A stretch of 64,000 nt of DNA from Taxawa tesnikishii (nom. ined.) (lineage: Eukaryota; Ascomycota; Dothideomycetes; Dothideales): the NCBI GenBank assembly GCA_030247885.1, contig JAPDRO010000003.1, forward strand, positions 1,302,001 through 1,366,000, in the 5' to 3' direction. A model generated the notes under the pieces. That model ran no database searches, was not told the DNA's origin, and saw only the letters and a list, made by a program, of their open reading frames with translations. Below are positions 42,159 through 55,371 of the stretch, in pieces (positions within the stretch are counted from its first letter, which is position 1; each line of letters opens with the position of its first letter). The translations under genes were made by a program, and so were the position numbers.

Positions 42159-44547
42159 TCATGGACGTGGCCCCGGATCCTCGTGCCGAGTCGTCCCCGG
42201 ATCAATCACGAACGCGCCGTCGGACGCAGGTGGGCCAGGTCGGGTGTCCAACGACGGCACAACCTGGCTATTTAACGAGTTTGAGCTACCAGGCGGCTGC
42301 GTGCTGGCAACAGCAGTGTGCGAACTGTCTGCCGTGTCGGATGTTGAGGCCCCAGAGACACGAGGCCCGACAGCAGCCAGCGGGGATGGTTTTCTTGACT
42401 GCTGCGCTGCTTGCGCGAGCCCGGAGGAGCGGCTTGGCGACATGTCGTTCGTCTCACTGGTGTCGCGTAGCATGTCCGGGCTCCATGTCTTGCCTCGTGG
42501 TTGTGCGGGAATGACGATGCTGGGCAGATCGACGTGTGATGCGCGTTTTGCCGCCGCGCGCTCACGGAAACGCTCGCCCTGCTCGGCGGCGAAGGCGCCC
42601 AGATACGATTTGACGTCCCATTTGGCGAATGAATGTGACGGTGGTTGAGGTGTTGCTCGTGATCGGGATGATGTAGGCTTAGGAGTGGTGTTGGAGTTGA
42701 GGACGGCGCGGACTTCGGCTGGCGGCGTGGTGCGCTTGCGTTTGAAGCGGTTGGAGACCGACTGCCAGTTCGATTTGGACGGAACGGCCTGTTGTTCGTC
42801 AGGTTTGGGTGGGGGTATCACTATCGTGCCCTCCGGCGGCCTGGTTGTGGGCGCATAATCCTGGACGGCAGTTGTGTTTTGTCGCTCCTGCTGCCCAGCG
42901 ATGGGATTGTGGGTTGTTTCCGTGGCTGGGGCAGCGTCTGGTCGCCGCCGCACCGGTTCTGGAGCGTCTGAGACCTGGTGGTAGCGAACGACATATACGG
43001 TGGATGCTGCGCTGTTGGTGTCCGTCCGGCTTGGTGGCGAGACTATCCGTAGCGGTGGAGTGATCCCGCTGTTGTCACGGTTGGGAGACTCTCGGTGGGG
43101 AGGGTCACCAAGCCGTACGGCACGCTGATCGTTGACGTGAGAATGAGCTCTTCCGAGTGGGAAATGCAGAGTCGGCGGCTGCGGCGGCTGTCGTGCCCGT
43201 CTTAGACGATGCGCCACGCCTGCCAGGCCGGATTGCTGAGCTCCGGGGTCCTTTTCGCCAGTACCGCCGCCAGCGCGACGACTGCGAGCGTAGTAATTGT
43301 CGCCTCTTCTCCTGTTGTAAGTCACTTCCTCGGCAGGGGTTAGGTCGAGCATCTCGTCCCCGTCAAAGATTTCCCTTCCTAAGATGCCATCTTTCTTCTC
43401 ATCTCTTTCGAGGGCCTCGATGCGTTCCACCCACTCCCACACCACCACACTTGCTGCAGTAGCTCCAACCCAGCGGAAATAGTCTCCCCATCCTGCCACG
43501 CTTCTGTCCGTAATGTCCGTGATAAAGAAGACGACCGGAGTCAAAATGGCCACAAAAGAAAGGGCGGCAATCAGACTGATATTGCGCATGCGTGCGTGGT
43601 AGAATGCGTATCGTCGTTTTGAGAAAGCATAGTAAATGACCCATGCGGCATAAAGCAGTCCGAGAGACAACTGAAAGAGATAGCTCAAAGCCGGAATGGC
43701 GTCGACGAAATGTTTCGGTTGGACGGGCTGGTCCACAAGGAAGCTGTTTAAGCAGCTGAACGTGCTGTCGAGGACGATGAGAGCGAATCCGATCCATTTG
43801 ATGAGAACCTTCTCCTTGTGCCGGGGAAACAAGCGGATCAGCGTCTGCACCTGTGCAAGCCAGATGAACACGTCGGATATGACACGCGTGATGCGGATTT
43901 CCTTGCTACCCATGATATCAGTCCGCATGGCATCAGCGTCCATATAACCAGCGAGATATTGCTCTTGTGCAAACTTGAAGGTATCGGCGGTGGCAATGGT
44001 CAGAGATATGGCGACAGTAAAGGCGGCGACTTTTTGGAGCCACGGCCGCGACCCTACTCCTATGACCGAGCCATTCCCGCCATTCGCGCCACCGATTATC
44101 CCTCTTCCGGTGCTAAAGCTTGGCGACCCCGTAACACTGCCCATGAAGAAGGTTCGCGGTGTAATGATGAGCATGACGACGAGCACCCAGGCAAGAACGG
44201 TGGTGGCAGCGATGACATAGGTCTGGGGGTTGTGGAGGCATAGAAAGGGTCTCTGAGGTCGGCCACGCTAGAGGGATCGTTGGAGTTGAAGTCTGGCACA
44301 TAGGAGCCGGTGCATTGTGGCGTGAAGACGGCATTGGCGGTGAGAGTTACTACGTTTCCTCTGCCCAGACTGAGCACGCCGCTGGAGGGAAGGGTAAAAG
44401 GCGTGCAATGCTATGCTGACTTAGCGCGCGACAGAGCGAGTTATCGGGCGGATTGCGACATACCGCCTTGATGGATGAGGAGGTCGTGGCGTCGTCTGTT
44501 GGCAAACCCCAAAGCTGGCGCGGTAGTATGTGTGTGGTTGTTTGCAT
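42159..44547 (-). CDS. palH: PalH/Rim21 alkaline-pH sensor membrane protein
   Basis: Exon 1 (44547-44464) and exon 2 (44410-42159) are joined over a 53-nt intron. The start MQTTTHILPRQLW leads to an extracellular CTPFTLPSSGVLSLG segment and then seven hydrophobic helices. The signature region is VFIWLAQVQTLIRLFPRHKEKVLIKWIGFAL, written here only as positions around residues 190-225, followed by IYYAFSKRRYAFYH and WVERIEALERDEKKDGILG. A long disordered tail follows, as in other PalH proteins that bind the arrestin PalF. PalH starts the Pal/Rim cascade that activates PacC. The frame shifts in a G5 run at 44225-44229 (plus strand): a sixth base restores STTPQTYVIAATTVLAW. Confidence 0.9.
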
Positions 44548-45341
44548 GCCTGTGCTCTTGGAGGCCACGCAGAGACGTCGTTCTTTGGGGGCATCGAGTG
44601 CGCGCGCGCAGGCGTCGAGGGGCCGGTTGGGTCAGTGTACAGTCATGCCTCAGGCACTCGTGGCTGTGTCGGCGTCTGGCAGGAATGTCGGTGGCGGAGG
44701 ACGACAAAGTGTGTCGACAGAGAAGTAGCGGCGTCGGCAGGGAGAGAGGAAGGCGGTGACCGTGGCAGTGGTAGTGGTAGTGGTAGTGGTAGTGGTAGTA
44801 GTGTAGTATGGTGTGGGCGTGGTGTGGTGTGGTAGCAGGGTTCGGCTCGATTCGGTCCAGTGCAGGCGAGAGTCCGGCCCCGTTAAACACTCGAGCGCGG
44901 CGTTTCGTGTCGTTTCGTTCGGGTCGAGGGAGGGGCCCGAGCCCCTGGCCCTGGCCGGCTTGCTTGGCGCGTTACCAGCACGAAGGAAGCTTACTCGGTA
45001 ACTCCCCAATCACACAACACTGCGCTTACACCACACGTATCACACAAGCATTAAGCTTACACCACACGCATGCCATCTGCTGCGCCCTATATTGACTTCT
45101 TCCCCAAGATTTCTGGAACCGCTTGGCCGCGAGCGTTGCAGTTCTGCCCAAACTAAACTCTCTTGTTCTGTGACTACATACGTAGCCACTCCCTTGCCGG
45201 TAGTCTCGAGCTTGTTTTGCACCATCTGCCCCGCCCGAGGGTGAGGTAAAGGTAATCCACCTGGCAGGCACTGTTCAACAACCCACCCGAACGAGCACAT
45301 CAGAACCATCCCCATCTACATCCACATCCCCATCCCCGACC
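44548..45341. other. Divergent promoter region of palH and the hydrolase gene
   Basis: About 800 bp with a microsatellite and no recognised exon. Confidence 0.5.
44762..44806. repeat. GTGGTA microsatellite
   Basis: About seven copies of a 'gtggta' hexamer upstream of palH, probably variable in length. Confidence 0.9.
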
Positions 45342-46701
45342 ATGGCTTCCAAGTCTGCCGCCGATATCAACTTGTGCACCGTTCACTCATGGTTGAAGCG
45401 CAATGAAACCCCTACGTCAACCGGTGCTCAGATTGTTAGTTACACGAGCGATCTGGGAGACGGGCCTGTGCTGTGGTTAGTTCACGGTTATCCACAGTCG
45501 GCATTCATGTAATGCTCTGCTTCACGTTTGAATAGCTGTCAAGCTGACCGTGTTCAGATGGCGGCATGTAGCAGCGAAATTGAAAGACAAGCTTTCCTTG
45601 TATATTCCCGAGGTAAGTAATCCGGTCTCTGAGTGTATCGAACCCGACCATCTCCGTTCTCTTGCCGTTTCCCGTCCAGTGGACTTTCGTTCAACCGCTC
45701 CTTATGCGGTGTCATTTCCCGTTTTTCGCGTGTTGGCTGTTTCCATTGCCATGTTCTAGCTGAACGCCCGGTTACCGGTCATCTCTTCAAGTTTATCTAC
45801 ACCGGATCCAGGTTAATCTTGCCCAGCTCCCGGGTTACGGCATCAGCACATCACCTCACGACTTTGCCCGCCGCACTGTCGGTAATGCCTTGCTCGAAGC
45901 AAGCCGCACTCTCTTTCCCAACCGTCCCGTCATTCTGGGAGGTCATGACCGTGGTGCACGTACCGTGCATCGTCTTGCCGTCGACCATGCCCATCCGCCG
46001 TCCGGCTCTCGACAGCCTGAATATGAGCTTCTGGGTATGGTAGCCTGCTCCTTCTTCGTTACCCCTGTGTCATCCCTCTCTTTGTCAGATCCGACTTATC
46101 GCCTGCCTTTGCATTCCCTCCAGGCTTCGAGTTCGCTCACACTAATCTAGGCACCATCCTCCTGGACATCGTTCCTACGCTCCTCCAATGGCGTGCCTTT
46201 GCCGATCCCACTGCGAGCGTCGCCTATTTCCACTGGCCTTTCCTGGCCTCGCCTTTGTCAGCAGACATTATCGAAGCTTACGGTGGAGACAAGTGGTGCC
46301 ACACCGCCTTAGACCGGATCGGCGGCGGCAACTCCAAAGCCAGAGCAGCGTTCCAGTCCGACTCCGCCTGGGAGCACTATACCGCTCTCTTCGCCCGCCG
46401 TGATACCATTGAAGGTAGTTGCGCAGATTATGCAGCTGCTTCCCAAGACGAGCCGAAACTGCAGGAGGATGACCAGAAGAACGGGAGGAAGATGGAGAAG
46501 CCGGTTCTGGTCAGGTGGAGCTTGGCGAAATTAGGTAAGATGCACGGGAATCTCGAAGAGATTTGGAAGGATTGGGTCGGAGAGGGGACGATGCTGGATG
46601 CTAAAGGGGTGGGAAACGATGTCGGCCATTACCTGCCTGAGGAGGCTGCGGGAGAGATTGGAGAGGCGATTGAGAGCTTTGTGCGCGAGATCACGAAGTA
46701 A
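45342..46701 (+). CDS. Alpha/beta hydrolase (haloacetate dehalogenase/epoxide hydrolase-like)
   Basis: Four exons (45342-45508, 45558-45612, 45828-46034, 46151-46701), with two long introns (215 and 116 nt). The core shows the oxyanion motif LVHGYPQSAF, then LPGYGIS and the nucleophile elbow LGGHDRGARTVHRLAVDH, in which Asp is the nucleophile. This GHDRGAR form is typical of the haloacetate dehalogenase branch. LDIVPTLLQW is the usual entry to the cap domain, and the catalytic His is expected in DVGHYLPEEAAGEI near the end. Substrate is unknown; fungal members are mostly uncharacterised. A Zn2Cys6 regulator follows on the opposite strand. Confidence 0.85.
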
Positions 46702-46876
46702 CTCGAGTGGGTAGTCACAATGAGCGTGATGAAGTACTTCATGCATCAAATGGACCCCTTGATATGTATCCATGAGCATCTTGTCGGTATTACTCTGAAT
46801 TCGTCACTACATGTTTATGGCTTTTCGCAGTCATTTCGGAGACCGGAGCAACCTCATCGCGTCCGCAACAGCACAG

Positions 46877-49364
46877 TCACGCAGCACCCATCGACTCCGT
46901 GGTTGGCAGCAGCAAAGGATGGTCCTCCAGGTTCGTCCAAAACATCGTGTCAATGTCGGTATTATCCAACCAAGCAAAATCGTTTGCCAGCATACCTGCA
47001 AGATCCGGGACTGCGTACGAGTCGTTTTGCACCTGATTGGGTACCTGGACGGGATCAAACCGCAGAACGCGATTCAGTATGCGCTGCAGCATCTTCCGCG
47101 CCTGCGTCAACAGTAGGTAATTGCCTTCCCCAGGACGGACGATCCAGCCCAAAGCAGACACGAGGACGCTGAGTTGCTGTATGACGTCCGACCGCGAGAA
47201 AGTACGATTGAGCACTGTCCGATTGCGGACCTGTCTTAGCAGTTCGAGCGCAAGGACTCCGGCAGTCGGTAAACAGAAGTAGGCAATCTAGCTATGATCA
47301 GCAACCCAAGCTTTTCGACACGAAGGGGTGATCGTACCGTCCAGGGTAGATCGGATATATCTTCGCCGCTTTGGGGTCCTACGAGGATCAGAGTACCCGA
47401 AAGGAGCTCATATGCGAGTTCGGATAGTCCCTCCGGGTCAGCGTGGAGTTGTTGAACCATGATCCGTTGTACTAGGAAGTCGTTGTACATATGTTCTTGC
47501 CATATCCCTAGGAGATGACGGCATTTCCACACAGGTCTCAGCGTCTCCCAGAGGCTAGGATCGTATCTGCTGTGTAAGGGCCGTTCCTCCCAAGCCCTCT
47601 TGGAGCGTGAAGCTATGTCCCTTAGTATTCCATCAGCATTTTCGTTCGTGCTCCAACTCCGTTTCCACTCACATGATGACGTGTTGTACATCCGCTCGAG
47701 GGGGTCCAAGGAAGAGTTGCAAAATCTCTTCCCTCATCACCAAGATCGAAACTGAGAGCTTTGTATATCCAAACCGTCGATTCATAGACTCCATTGGACT
47801 GCTGCTGTCGTTTTTGAGCTTGTGTACCAGGGTTTCTAGCTCGTCAGATGGCAAGGCGAGTTGGTCGTCGTCGAGATCAAGGGGTATCTGTAGGAAACAA
47901 ATCTTGCTGCTGATAGAGAAAGGTCTGCCGACAAAGGTCGCGAACATTTTGTCGATGGTATAGATCTGGGCCAAGACGATCTTGCGCAACTCTAAAAGCC
48001 ACAGTGGTATTCCCGCCGTGACTGACGTGCTCTGATGCACACCAAGCGCTGTTATGGCTGACCAGGCCTCTGCCACTCGCCTCCAACAGGTATAACCTTG
48101 TCGAGTTAGTCTCTAAGCCAGAACCGTTGGACTCTGAGACCTACTCGAATCCCCGTGTATTTGTGACAAGGTGATTACGTAGTCACACAATATCCACAAC
48201 ACAACGTCGTTGAGAGCACCAACCTCGCTGAGGAAGTTCAAGCAGCTGTGTGTCGCAGCGATTGCCTTGTGGCACAGTGCACGGCGTGATTTTTGTGCGT
48301 CTTCTTGACCTGGAATAACCCAGAGACGAGGAGAGATCACCGAGCCGGTATGGCCAATAGCTGCAAAGAGAAGGGCTATCGTCTCCCAACGGATTCTCTT
48401 TCCACATATCGACTCAGCGTATTCCAGCATCGAGGCCGATCCGGGAAGTCCCAAGGGCTTGTTAGTGTTTGAGAATATCCTTGTCAACAATGCTCTCATG
48501 GCACCGTCCCTATCGGGTTCCTTCTCTGCTTCGAGCAGAAACTGTTTCACGGATTGCCATGCCATTCGAATGACTGGCCACGGCGACGAGTGACAAGGTG
48601 TTTGAAGCAGCTTTGTTAATATGTAATCGGTTACGGGGATGGGGTAGAAGCTATTTAGCAGTCGAAGACCTTCATCAATCTTCGCCTTGTCGTGCTGAGA
48701 GCTCCCACCGCTGTTCGTCTCGTGAGTCGAAGCCAATTCTTCGTCGTTGTAAGTCTCAGTTGGTATCTCATTCCGACCTTCGTCCAGCACAGCCATATAG
48801 CTAAATGGACCCAGATACCCAGCGGAAGGGATCGGTGCTTGCGGGGATGGTATGCCAGCGCTGCACGGCGAGGAGGCTTCTGTGGGTACCAGCGTAGACG
48901 AGTCATTGTTCGGAGGTGTTAACCTTTATAGGAATCAGCTAACAAAGACTTCGCATGGGAGAATCCCTACGATAGTATAGACAGGAGGAAAAAATAAACC
49001 GGCCAGGGGAAAGGCGGACCATACAACGACAAGAACATTCAGTTCCGTCGTGGAATTGTTCGTATCCACAACTAAAAAAACAGAAGGCATAGCTCTTCTT
49101 CTGCTTATGCCAATAGAGCTACGGGACTCACATGTGCGAGGAAGGCCTTCTCTCCGTCGTGCGCTTGCGCTGCCCAGTCATCGGAGCAGGATGATAGATG
49201 CATAGTTCCGTCTTCCCTCTTCTCCGACAACGGGTACAAGCAGGTCTCTCATGGTCGCAAGCAAGCTTGGATTTGCGGCACGGCTCGCAAGAGGGTATCG
49301 TCCCGTTCCTCCGGAGCATCGTAGCCTGTCTGCTGGCTGTACTGACATATGGTTCCAGAACCAT
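46877..49364 (-). CDS. Zn2Cys6 fungal transcription factor
   Basis: Minus-strand exons 49364-49132, 48923-48145, 48096-47673, 47620-47338 and 47287-46877. The zinc cluster near the N-terminus has the spacing CEPCRKSKLACDHERPAC, then TRC and RRRGKTELC (C-x2-C-x6-C-x6-C-x2-C-x8-C). A PLTPPNN-like linker and AGYLGPFSYMAVL follow, then the fungal-specific middle homology region with several helices (RIRWETIALLFAAIGH, MFATFVGRPFSI). The first intron is long (208 nt), the others 48-52 nt. The target genes are unknown. Flanking hydrolase and ferric reductase genes are candidates only by position. Confidence 0.88.
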
Positions 49365-50128
49365 TACTCAGGATGGCAGAAGAGACGAATCGCTACGTGA
49401 TTCGGAAGCGCTTACAACTTCACGGAAATGGAGTTGGACACGGAGAGGACGAAGTGGTGGGAGGAAGGAGAGAGGATGGATAGCCGTTACCCCGAACGCC
49501 GTTAGTCCGAGCGATCGGACTACACTACTCCGACACATCTCACGAGCGTTGCACATTTGTTGCAGCAGTAAGAGTGCGGTCCAACATGGGCTGGCAACAG
49601 ACCGATCAAAGGACATGTGTCGTAGGACCGGCTTGCGTCTTGCCATCACATCAGGTGCATGTAGACGTTAGAGATCCTGAGAGAACATGTAGGGTACTCA
49701 ACCCCGTGGGTGTCGTCGTCGCTTCGGGTTAGCAGGGCGAGCTTCCCGGCGCTAGGCCTAGCAAGATTGACACGTCTGCCATGGATCCAGGCACGCACAG
49801 TGATCGAACAGGCCGATCGGTGGACTCTTTCTGTCTCTATCCATCGCATCCTTCGCCAATGACGCCTCGCCCAACTTACCACAAACAGATATCCCACGGG
49901 AAGAAGCAACCACTCAAGTGCTTGCCTGCCAGCCATTGTGGGTTGTAGTTCCCTACCTGCTGCATTCCAATATGTATTTCAATGTCGCGCAAACACGTGG
50001 GCTGTGCAGGCTCGGCCTGGATATATATGAACCGTGCAAGCACAAACTGGCACAAGGAGACCTCAAGAGCAGCCTTCCACCTCTTGACCATACAACACCT
50101 ATAAGCCCGTAACTGGGATCTGACCACC
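49365..50128. other. Divergent promoter between the regulator and ferric reductase genes
   Basis: About 760 bp with no recognised exon. A CCAAT box lies at 49967-49971, about 160 bp before the reductase start. I saw no SreA-type GATA site. Confidence 0.5.
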
Positions 50129-52205
50129 ATGAGGCCTTTCGTCCTTGCTGTTATCTCCTCCATCTTGTTCTTGAGCGCCTTTGGTATATCGTTTGGGGCC
50201 ACATATGCTCCCTGCTACTCCTCTCTCTGTGTCGAACAGTTCATACCATTCCAGTAGGTCGTTTCTTCCACAGATCTCCAGCTCGAGGAGACGTCTCGTT
50301 TCGAGATGAAGGGATATCCATCTAAAACTTTTCCAGTGCACGAATTCACATCATAGTCTTCTACGCCTGTCTTCTGACCACGGCTCTCGTTCTATTTTGG
50401 CGTACGCGTTCCACTACAGTCTACAGATTCTTCTCGAAGTTCGTGACAAAACGCCCAATCCCATACACGACCACTCACATATCCTGGGGCGCGGTGGCTG
50501 TAACTCTTGGTATCGCCTTCATCTTCGCATTCGACCATGGCTACCTGTGGACTCCCGCATACCACTTCTATCGCGATCGCGGGCTCCACCAAGCCGGTAC
50601 CGATGCCGGTTCAGTCATTCTCGCCGTGGTGGCACTCATCGGGCACTTCTGCGACGTGCTTGTTGGGCTGGTGATCCTGCCTGTAGCCCGAGATGGGGTG
50701 CTTGGGAGGGTGTTGCGCCTCGAAGTCAGCACCTTGCTGCGCTTCCACAAGCTCATCGCTTACCTACTTGTGGCTGCAGTCACTGTTCATATGGTTGTGT
50801 TCATTGTCTGGATACCCGTCTGGGCGCAAGGATCGGTGCTGTTGCAGCGCGCTTTCGCTTTCAACAACCCTAACGTCTCCACGTCCGAAGCGGACGCATA
50901 CCTGTACTACAATCTTTGCCTGGCTACGGGACTTGCTGCGCTGCTCGTCATGGTTGTGCTCGTCGTCACCAGCCTGCCTAAGATGCGCCGGACGAACTAC
51001 AACACCTTTTACTATACACATACGCTTAGCATACTTGTGTTCCTCTTCGCAAGCTTGCACGCTTCAACCAACTTCTACTTCCTACTTCCGGGCCTCTTTC
51101 TGTGGGCGTTCGATTGGGTTAATCGCACGCGCTCACTCAACCATATCGTTAGCGCACAATTACAGAAAGACGACAATGGCTGGTTCCGCATCACGATCCC
51201 TTACGACGCTATTCCTTGCCATATGGGCCGACGCCTTAGTCAAACCGAGCTCCTACCGCTGAAGACATTCTACCTTAATATCCCTAATATCTCAAAGCTC
51301 CAGAACCATCCCTTCACCACATGCAGTGGCCTTGTAGCCACATGCGAACTTTCCCCATATAAAGAAATCTCGTTCCTCTGGCGTGTTCCCAACACCGGCA
51401 AGAACGCCACCTCGCAGTGTCTGGAGTGGACAACACGATTGTCCCTCCTCTTCTCCTCCCGTGCGGCGCTCACCCCATCTGATCTCGAGCTCGGTCACGC
51501 TGCATTAAAAGACCTTCCCCAACCACAATGCAGGAGATCAACCCTGTAAGCTCCAACGATAGGGTTGAAAGGTCTGCTTCGTCTGCCTCAAAAGTCCTTC
51601 CTACTCGAACTATCAAGTTACGTCTCGAAGGACCTTACACAACGCCGCACTCCCCGTTTCAAACCTACGGTTCCATTCTTTGCGTCGTCGGTGGCACTGG
51701 TCTTAGCGGAGCGCTTGCGCTCGCGAACACCTACGTCTGCTTACGCTCTTCCTCGTCTGCTAAACTCAAGTGCAAGACGACCGACCTGCGCATCGTGTGG
51801 TCAGTGCGAGACATTGAAGACGCAGAGCTGGTTGACGTTTCTGGTAAGCAAAGCATTTTTCTCTCCACATTCTTTCGTTGTCATGGTATAGACACGTACT
51901 GACAACTCTCCGCACTCAGACATGCAATCCCGTGCCCGCGAATTCGGCGTCACCATCGCTTTCGACAAACACATAACCGGGAGGGGCGCTCTCGGTTGGA
52001 TTTTAGCACTCTTCTCCGTGAGCACGTTCAGCGTACAAAGGGAGAGAGGACCTGGATGTATCTGTCTGGCCCCAGTGGGTTCATGGACAACGGGAAGCAG
52101 GCATGTGTGGACCTTGTTTGGGAGATGAAAGGATCGAGGAAGAAGGTAGATGGAAAGGGGCAACATGGAGATCTGGACTGGTATTGTGCTCAATGGGATG
52201 TATAG
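50129..52205 (+). CDS. Ferric reductase-like transmembrane NADPH oxidoreductase (FRE family)
   Basis: Exons 50129-50252, 50337-51843 and 51921-52205. A hydrophobic N-terminus is followed by about six membrane helices. The bis-heme histidines are in LLRFHKLIAYLLVAAVTVHM (13 residues apart) and YYTHTLSILVFLFASLH. Then come the FAD motif NHPFTT, the NADPH-binding EGPYTT and VVGGTGLSGA, and a C-terminal YLSGPSGFMD where most family members have Cys in place of the first Ser. The frame slips twice by one missing base, near 51507-51521 (C4 or A4 run) and near 51994-51998. Both sides are conserved each time. The protein would reduce Fe3+ or Cu2+ at the cell surface or in vacuoles. Confidence 0.87.
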
Positions 52206-53025
52206 TAGAGCTTGGTGTTCCTTACACCGGGCACGGAGCGAAACACGGATTCTGCCTTGCCAAGCACTGTCTATCACAACATGCAGCAACCCCATTTACT
52301 GACCTTGCTTTTGGCAAGGAGATGATGGGAGACGAGGATGCGCAGTATAGGCAATTGGAGTGTTTGGACTGAAAATAGAATGACGGCTCGTCTAGGGGGA
52401 CTGGATGTTGGTTGTGGCTCAGTCCGTGTAAGGAGACTGGCACACAGGATAAGGTTTGGGTTTGTCGGCGTCTATGGAGCGTGCCGAGACCGGCCTGATG
52501 AACACCTGCCCTTCGAACACATGCTTGAGATACTATCTTTGCACCGTCTTAAAGACTTATAGCTGGACGTGTGCTTGACTGAGATATCCTGCGGCCGTCA
52601 CTCCTCCCAGACAGGATCGCGGTTTGCACGCTGTCGGCTTCAGTCGCACCTGTACAATACAATACATCCGGCTCCACTCCATCAGCATCCAGCAGGTAGC
52701 GACATCTTTCGCGGGGCGGCCTCCTTCCTACCTACATGTACTGTTGACGCGAAACACCCAGCTTTTGCAACAACGACAACAACAACAAGTGACTCCGAAC
52801 CTATTGTCGACCACCTATTGTCGCTCACCCACCCTCACACACAGACATCCACCGAAACCGTGATTTCTTGCAGTTGCTCGCGCAGCTTCTCGCTTATCCC
52901 CTCAGCCTGGAGCCTTCGGACCTGCCCAAGCGGCTTATGATCGCTAACCTCTGATCACGAACGCAACACACATTGTGCTAAGCCCTCGAGAACCGCCCAG
53001 GTGCTTTTCCAACCTACTGGGAAAT
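52206..53025. other. Intergenic upstream of the F-box gene
   Basis: Contains CAA-rich low-complexity sequence near 52770-52790, likely 5' UTR. No other exon recognised. Confidence 0.5.
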
Positions 53026-55371
53026 ATGGCACGCACACGGCGGCAGCACCGCTTGTCCAGCGGTTCCAACTCATCCTCATCTTCTACCTCCCCGAACGCG
53101 GTGTGGACGACGACAACGACTCCTTCATGCTCAACGCCAACGACTCTGCCTCCTCGCTCGCCGTGTCTCTCTCCGAAGAAGCTGCACACGACCTGGACTG
53201 GGAAGAGCGCTGTCGCATATCGCCCGTATATCGTCTGCCTGCCGAGCTCCTCATAAGCGTCTTCGCACGTCTTTCCTCTACAAAAGACCTGCAATCATGC
53301 ATGTTGGTATCCAGGGATTGGGCAAGAAACAGCGTTGGACTCTTATGGCACAGGCCGCAAACAAACAACTGGGGCAGTGTACAGAGTGTGGTCTGGTCGA
53401 TCCGGAAAGCAGACAAGAAGTTCGCGTACCAAGATCTTGTCAAGCGGTTGAATCTCTCAACCTTGGGTCCGCAAGTCAGCGATGGAACGATAATGGGCAT
53501 GATCGACTGCAAGAGGATCGAACGCTTGACCCTCACCAACTGCTCCAAGCTTACGGATATGAGTTTGAGCCCGCTTCTCGAGGGCAACAGGAGTCTGGTC
53601 GCGCTGGACGTTACTGGACTGGACCAGCTCACAGATCAGGCCTTGAACGTGGTCGCGGACAACTGTCTAAGACTGCAGGGTTTGAACGTGACGGGGTGCC
53701 GCAAACTCACGGATGCCTCGCTAGTTGCCATAGCGAAAAACTGCAGGCACTTGAAGAGGGTAAGGACGGCGTCACGACGTAGTCTGGGTTCAACCGCTGA
53801 CAGATGCATAGATCAAGTTCAATGGCTGTGCACAGCTAACCGACGCTTCGGTACTCACCGTCGCAGCTCATAGCTCTCACCTTCTTGAGATCGATCTCTA
53901 CCAGCTTCCTCTTCTTGAGTCACCCTCCATCACTGCGCTTCTCACGTCCTGCCGTCATCTTCGGGAACTGCGACTGGCTCATTGCACTGGCATCAACGAC
54001 TCTGCATTCCTCAACGTTCCCTCAAAGAAGCCGGTCTTCGATGCTCTACGGATCCTTGATCTAACGGACTGTGCTGAGCTCACCGACAAGGCGGTTGAGA
54101 AGATTGTTGCCACCTGTCCTAGACTGAGGAATCTCATACTTGCCAAATGCAGGCAGCTGACTGATCGAGCTGTATATGCTATTACAAGACTCGGGAAGAA
54201 CCTACATTATATTCATCTCGGACACTGCGCTCGGATCACAGACCCGTCTATCCAGGCGTTGGCGAAAGCCTGCAGCAGAATCAGATATATTGATCTGGCT
54301 TGCTGCAGCAACTTGACTGACACCAGCATCACCCAGCTTGCTACTCTGCCCAAGCTTAAGAGAATTGGATTGGTCAAGTGCGCTGGCATCACCGACAGGA
54401 GCATCCACGCTCTTGCTACCTCGGGCGGCAGAGTCTCTGGAAAGAGTAGAGATGGAAACGGTGGCGTGAGCGTGCTTGAGAGAGTGCATCTGAGTTACTG
54501 CACTCTACTGACGCTTGACGTAAGAATTCCGCTTGCAGGCAGTGGAAATTTCCGAGGTCGAAATGTGGCTAACTGACTTCAGGGCATCCACACACTCCTG
54601 AACAACTGTCCTCGCTTGACGCATCTCAGTCTGACAGGTGTTCAGGCATTCCTTCGCGAGGACCTCACCATCTTCTGCCGCGAGGCCCCGTCTGAGTTTA
54701 ACGACCATCAACGCGAAGTCTTCTGCGTCTTCTCCGGGCCTGGTGTTACCCGTCTTCGAGAATACCTCAATGCCGACCGCACTGCGCTCGAGAACAACAT
54801 TGTTCCTGATTCCGACGATGATGCCGCCAACGCGACCGTCATCCATCGCCATCAAATCCACGGAGACCCCATTGACGACGAGGATATGGAGGATGATGGC
54901 GAGACTACCCCCATCGACACGGGACCAGTGGGTGTTACAGGCACTCCAGTCATCAATATCAACGTGCACTCGACTCCCGGTCCCGGCGACGGTGCCTTCA
55001 TAATGCACGCCGCAAGCCCCGCGCCAGCAGCACCAGGAGCACCTCATATCCCGCCGTTCAGCACAACGTCTACACCTATTGTGCCCCCGCTCGTCCCGTC
55101 CCATGGTGGAGGTGGTGGAGGCGCGCTCTGGGCGGCAGGTCCAGCGTTCGGCAGTGGAATGCATCATCCCCAGCCTGCAACCTCTCCTAATGTGACGATG
55201 GCCGACTCGAGCTTCATGACCGGAGTACCCATTACTTCTGCTGTTGCACAGCAAGGCGCGGCGGGCGCGCAGCAGGTCACTGGCATGATGGGCGCAACAA
55301 TGTTGGATGATTTCGACGAGACGGATGAGGCGTTTGGAGAAGGGAGTGAGATTGTCTATGGACGGGACTAG
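53026..55371 (+). CDS. grrA: F-box/leucine-rich repeat protein, Grr1/GrrA type
   Basis: Exons 53026-53759, 53812-54519 and 54583-55371. The F-box is at about residues 75-115 (SPVYRLPAELLISVFARL, ending with WARNSVGLLWHRP). At least twelve LRRs of the AMN1/Grr1 kind follow (LTLTNCSKLTDMSLSPL, LDVTGLDQLTDQAL, IDLACCSNLTDTSI). The C-terminal tail is long, acidic and then Gly/Ala/Pro-rich. GrrA recruits phosphorylated substrates to SCF ligase and is needed for ascospore formation and nutrient sensing in Aspergillus. The start MARTRRQHRLSSGSNSS fits the family but needs one extra base near 53100 to join the main frame. Otherwise the first in-frame ATG is 53001 with an unlikely N-terminus. Confidence 0.92.

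Noticed and set aside
42244-42648. 134-codon plus-strand open stretch
   Set aside because: It is antisense to the palH disordered tail and has no domain.
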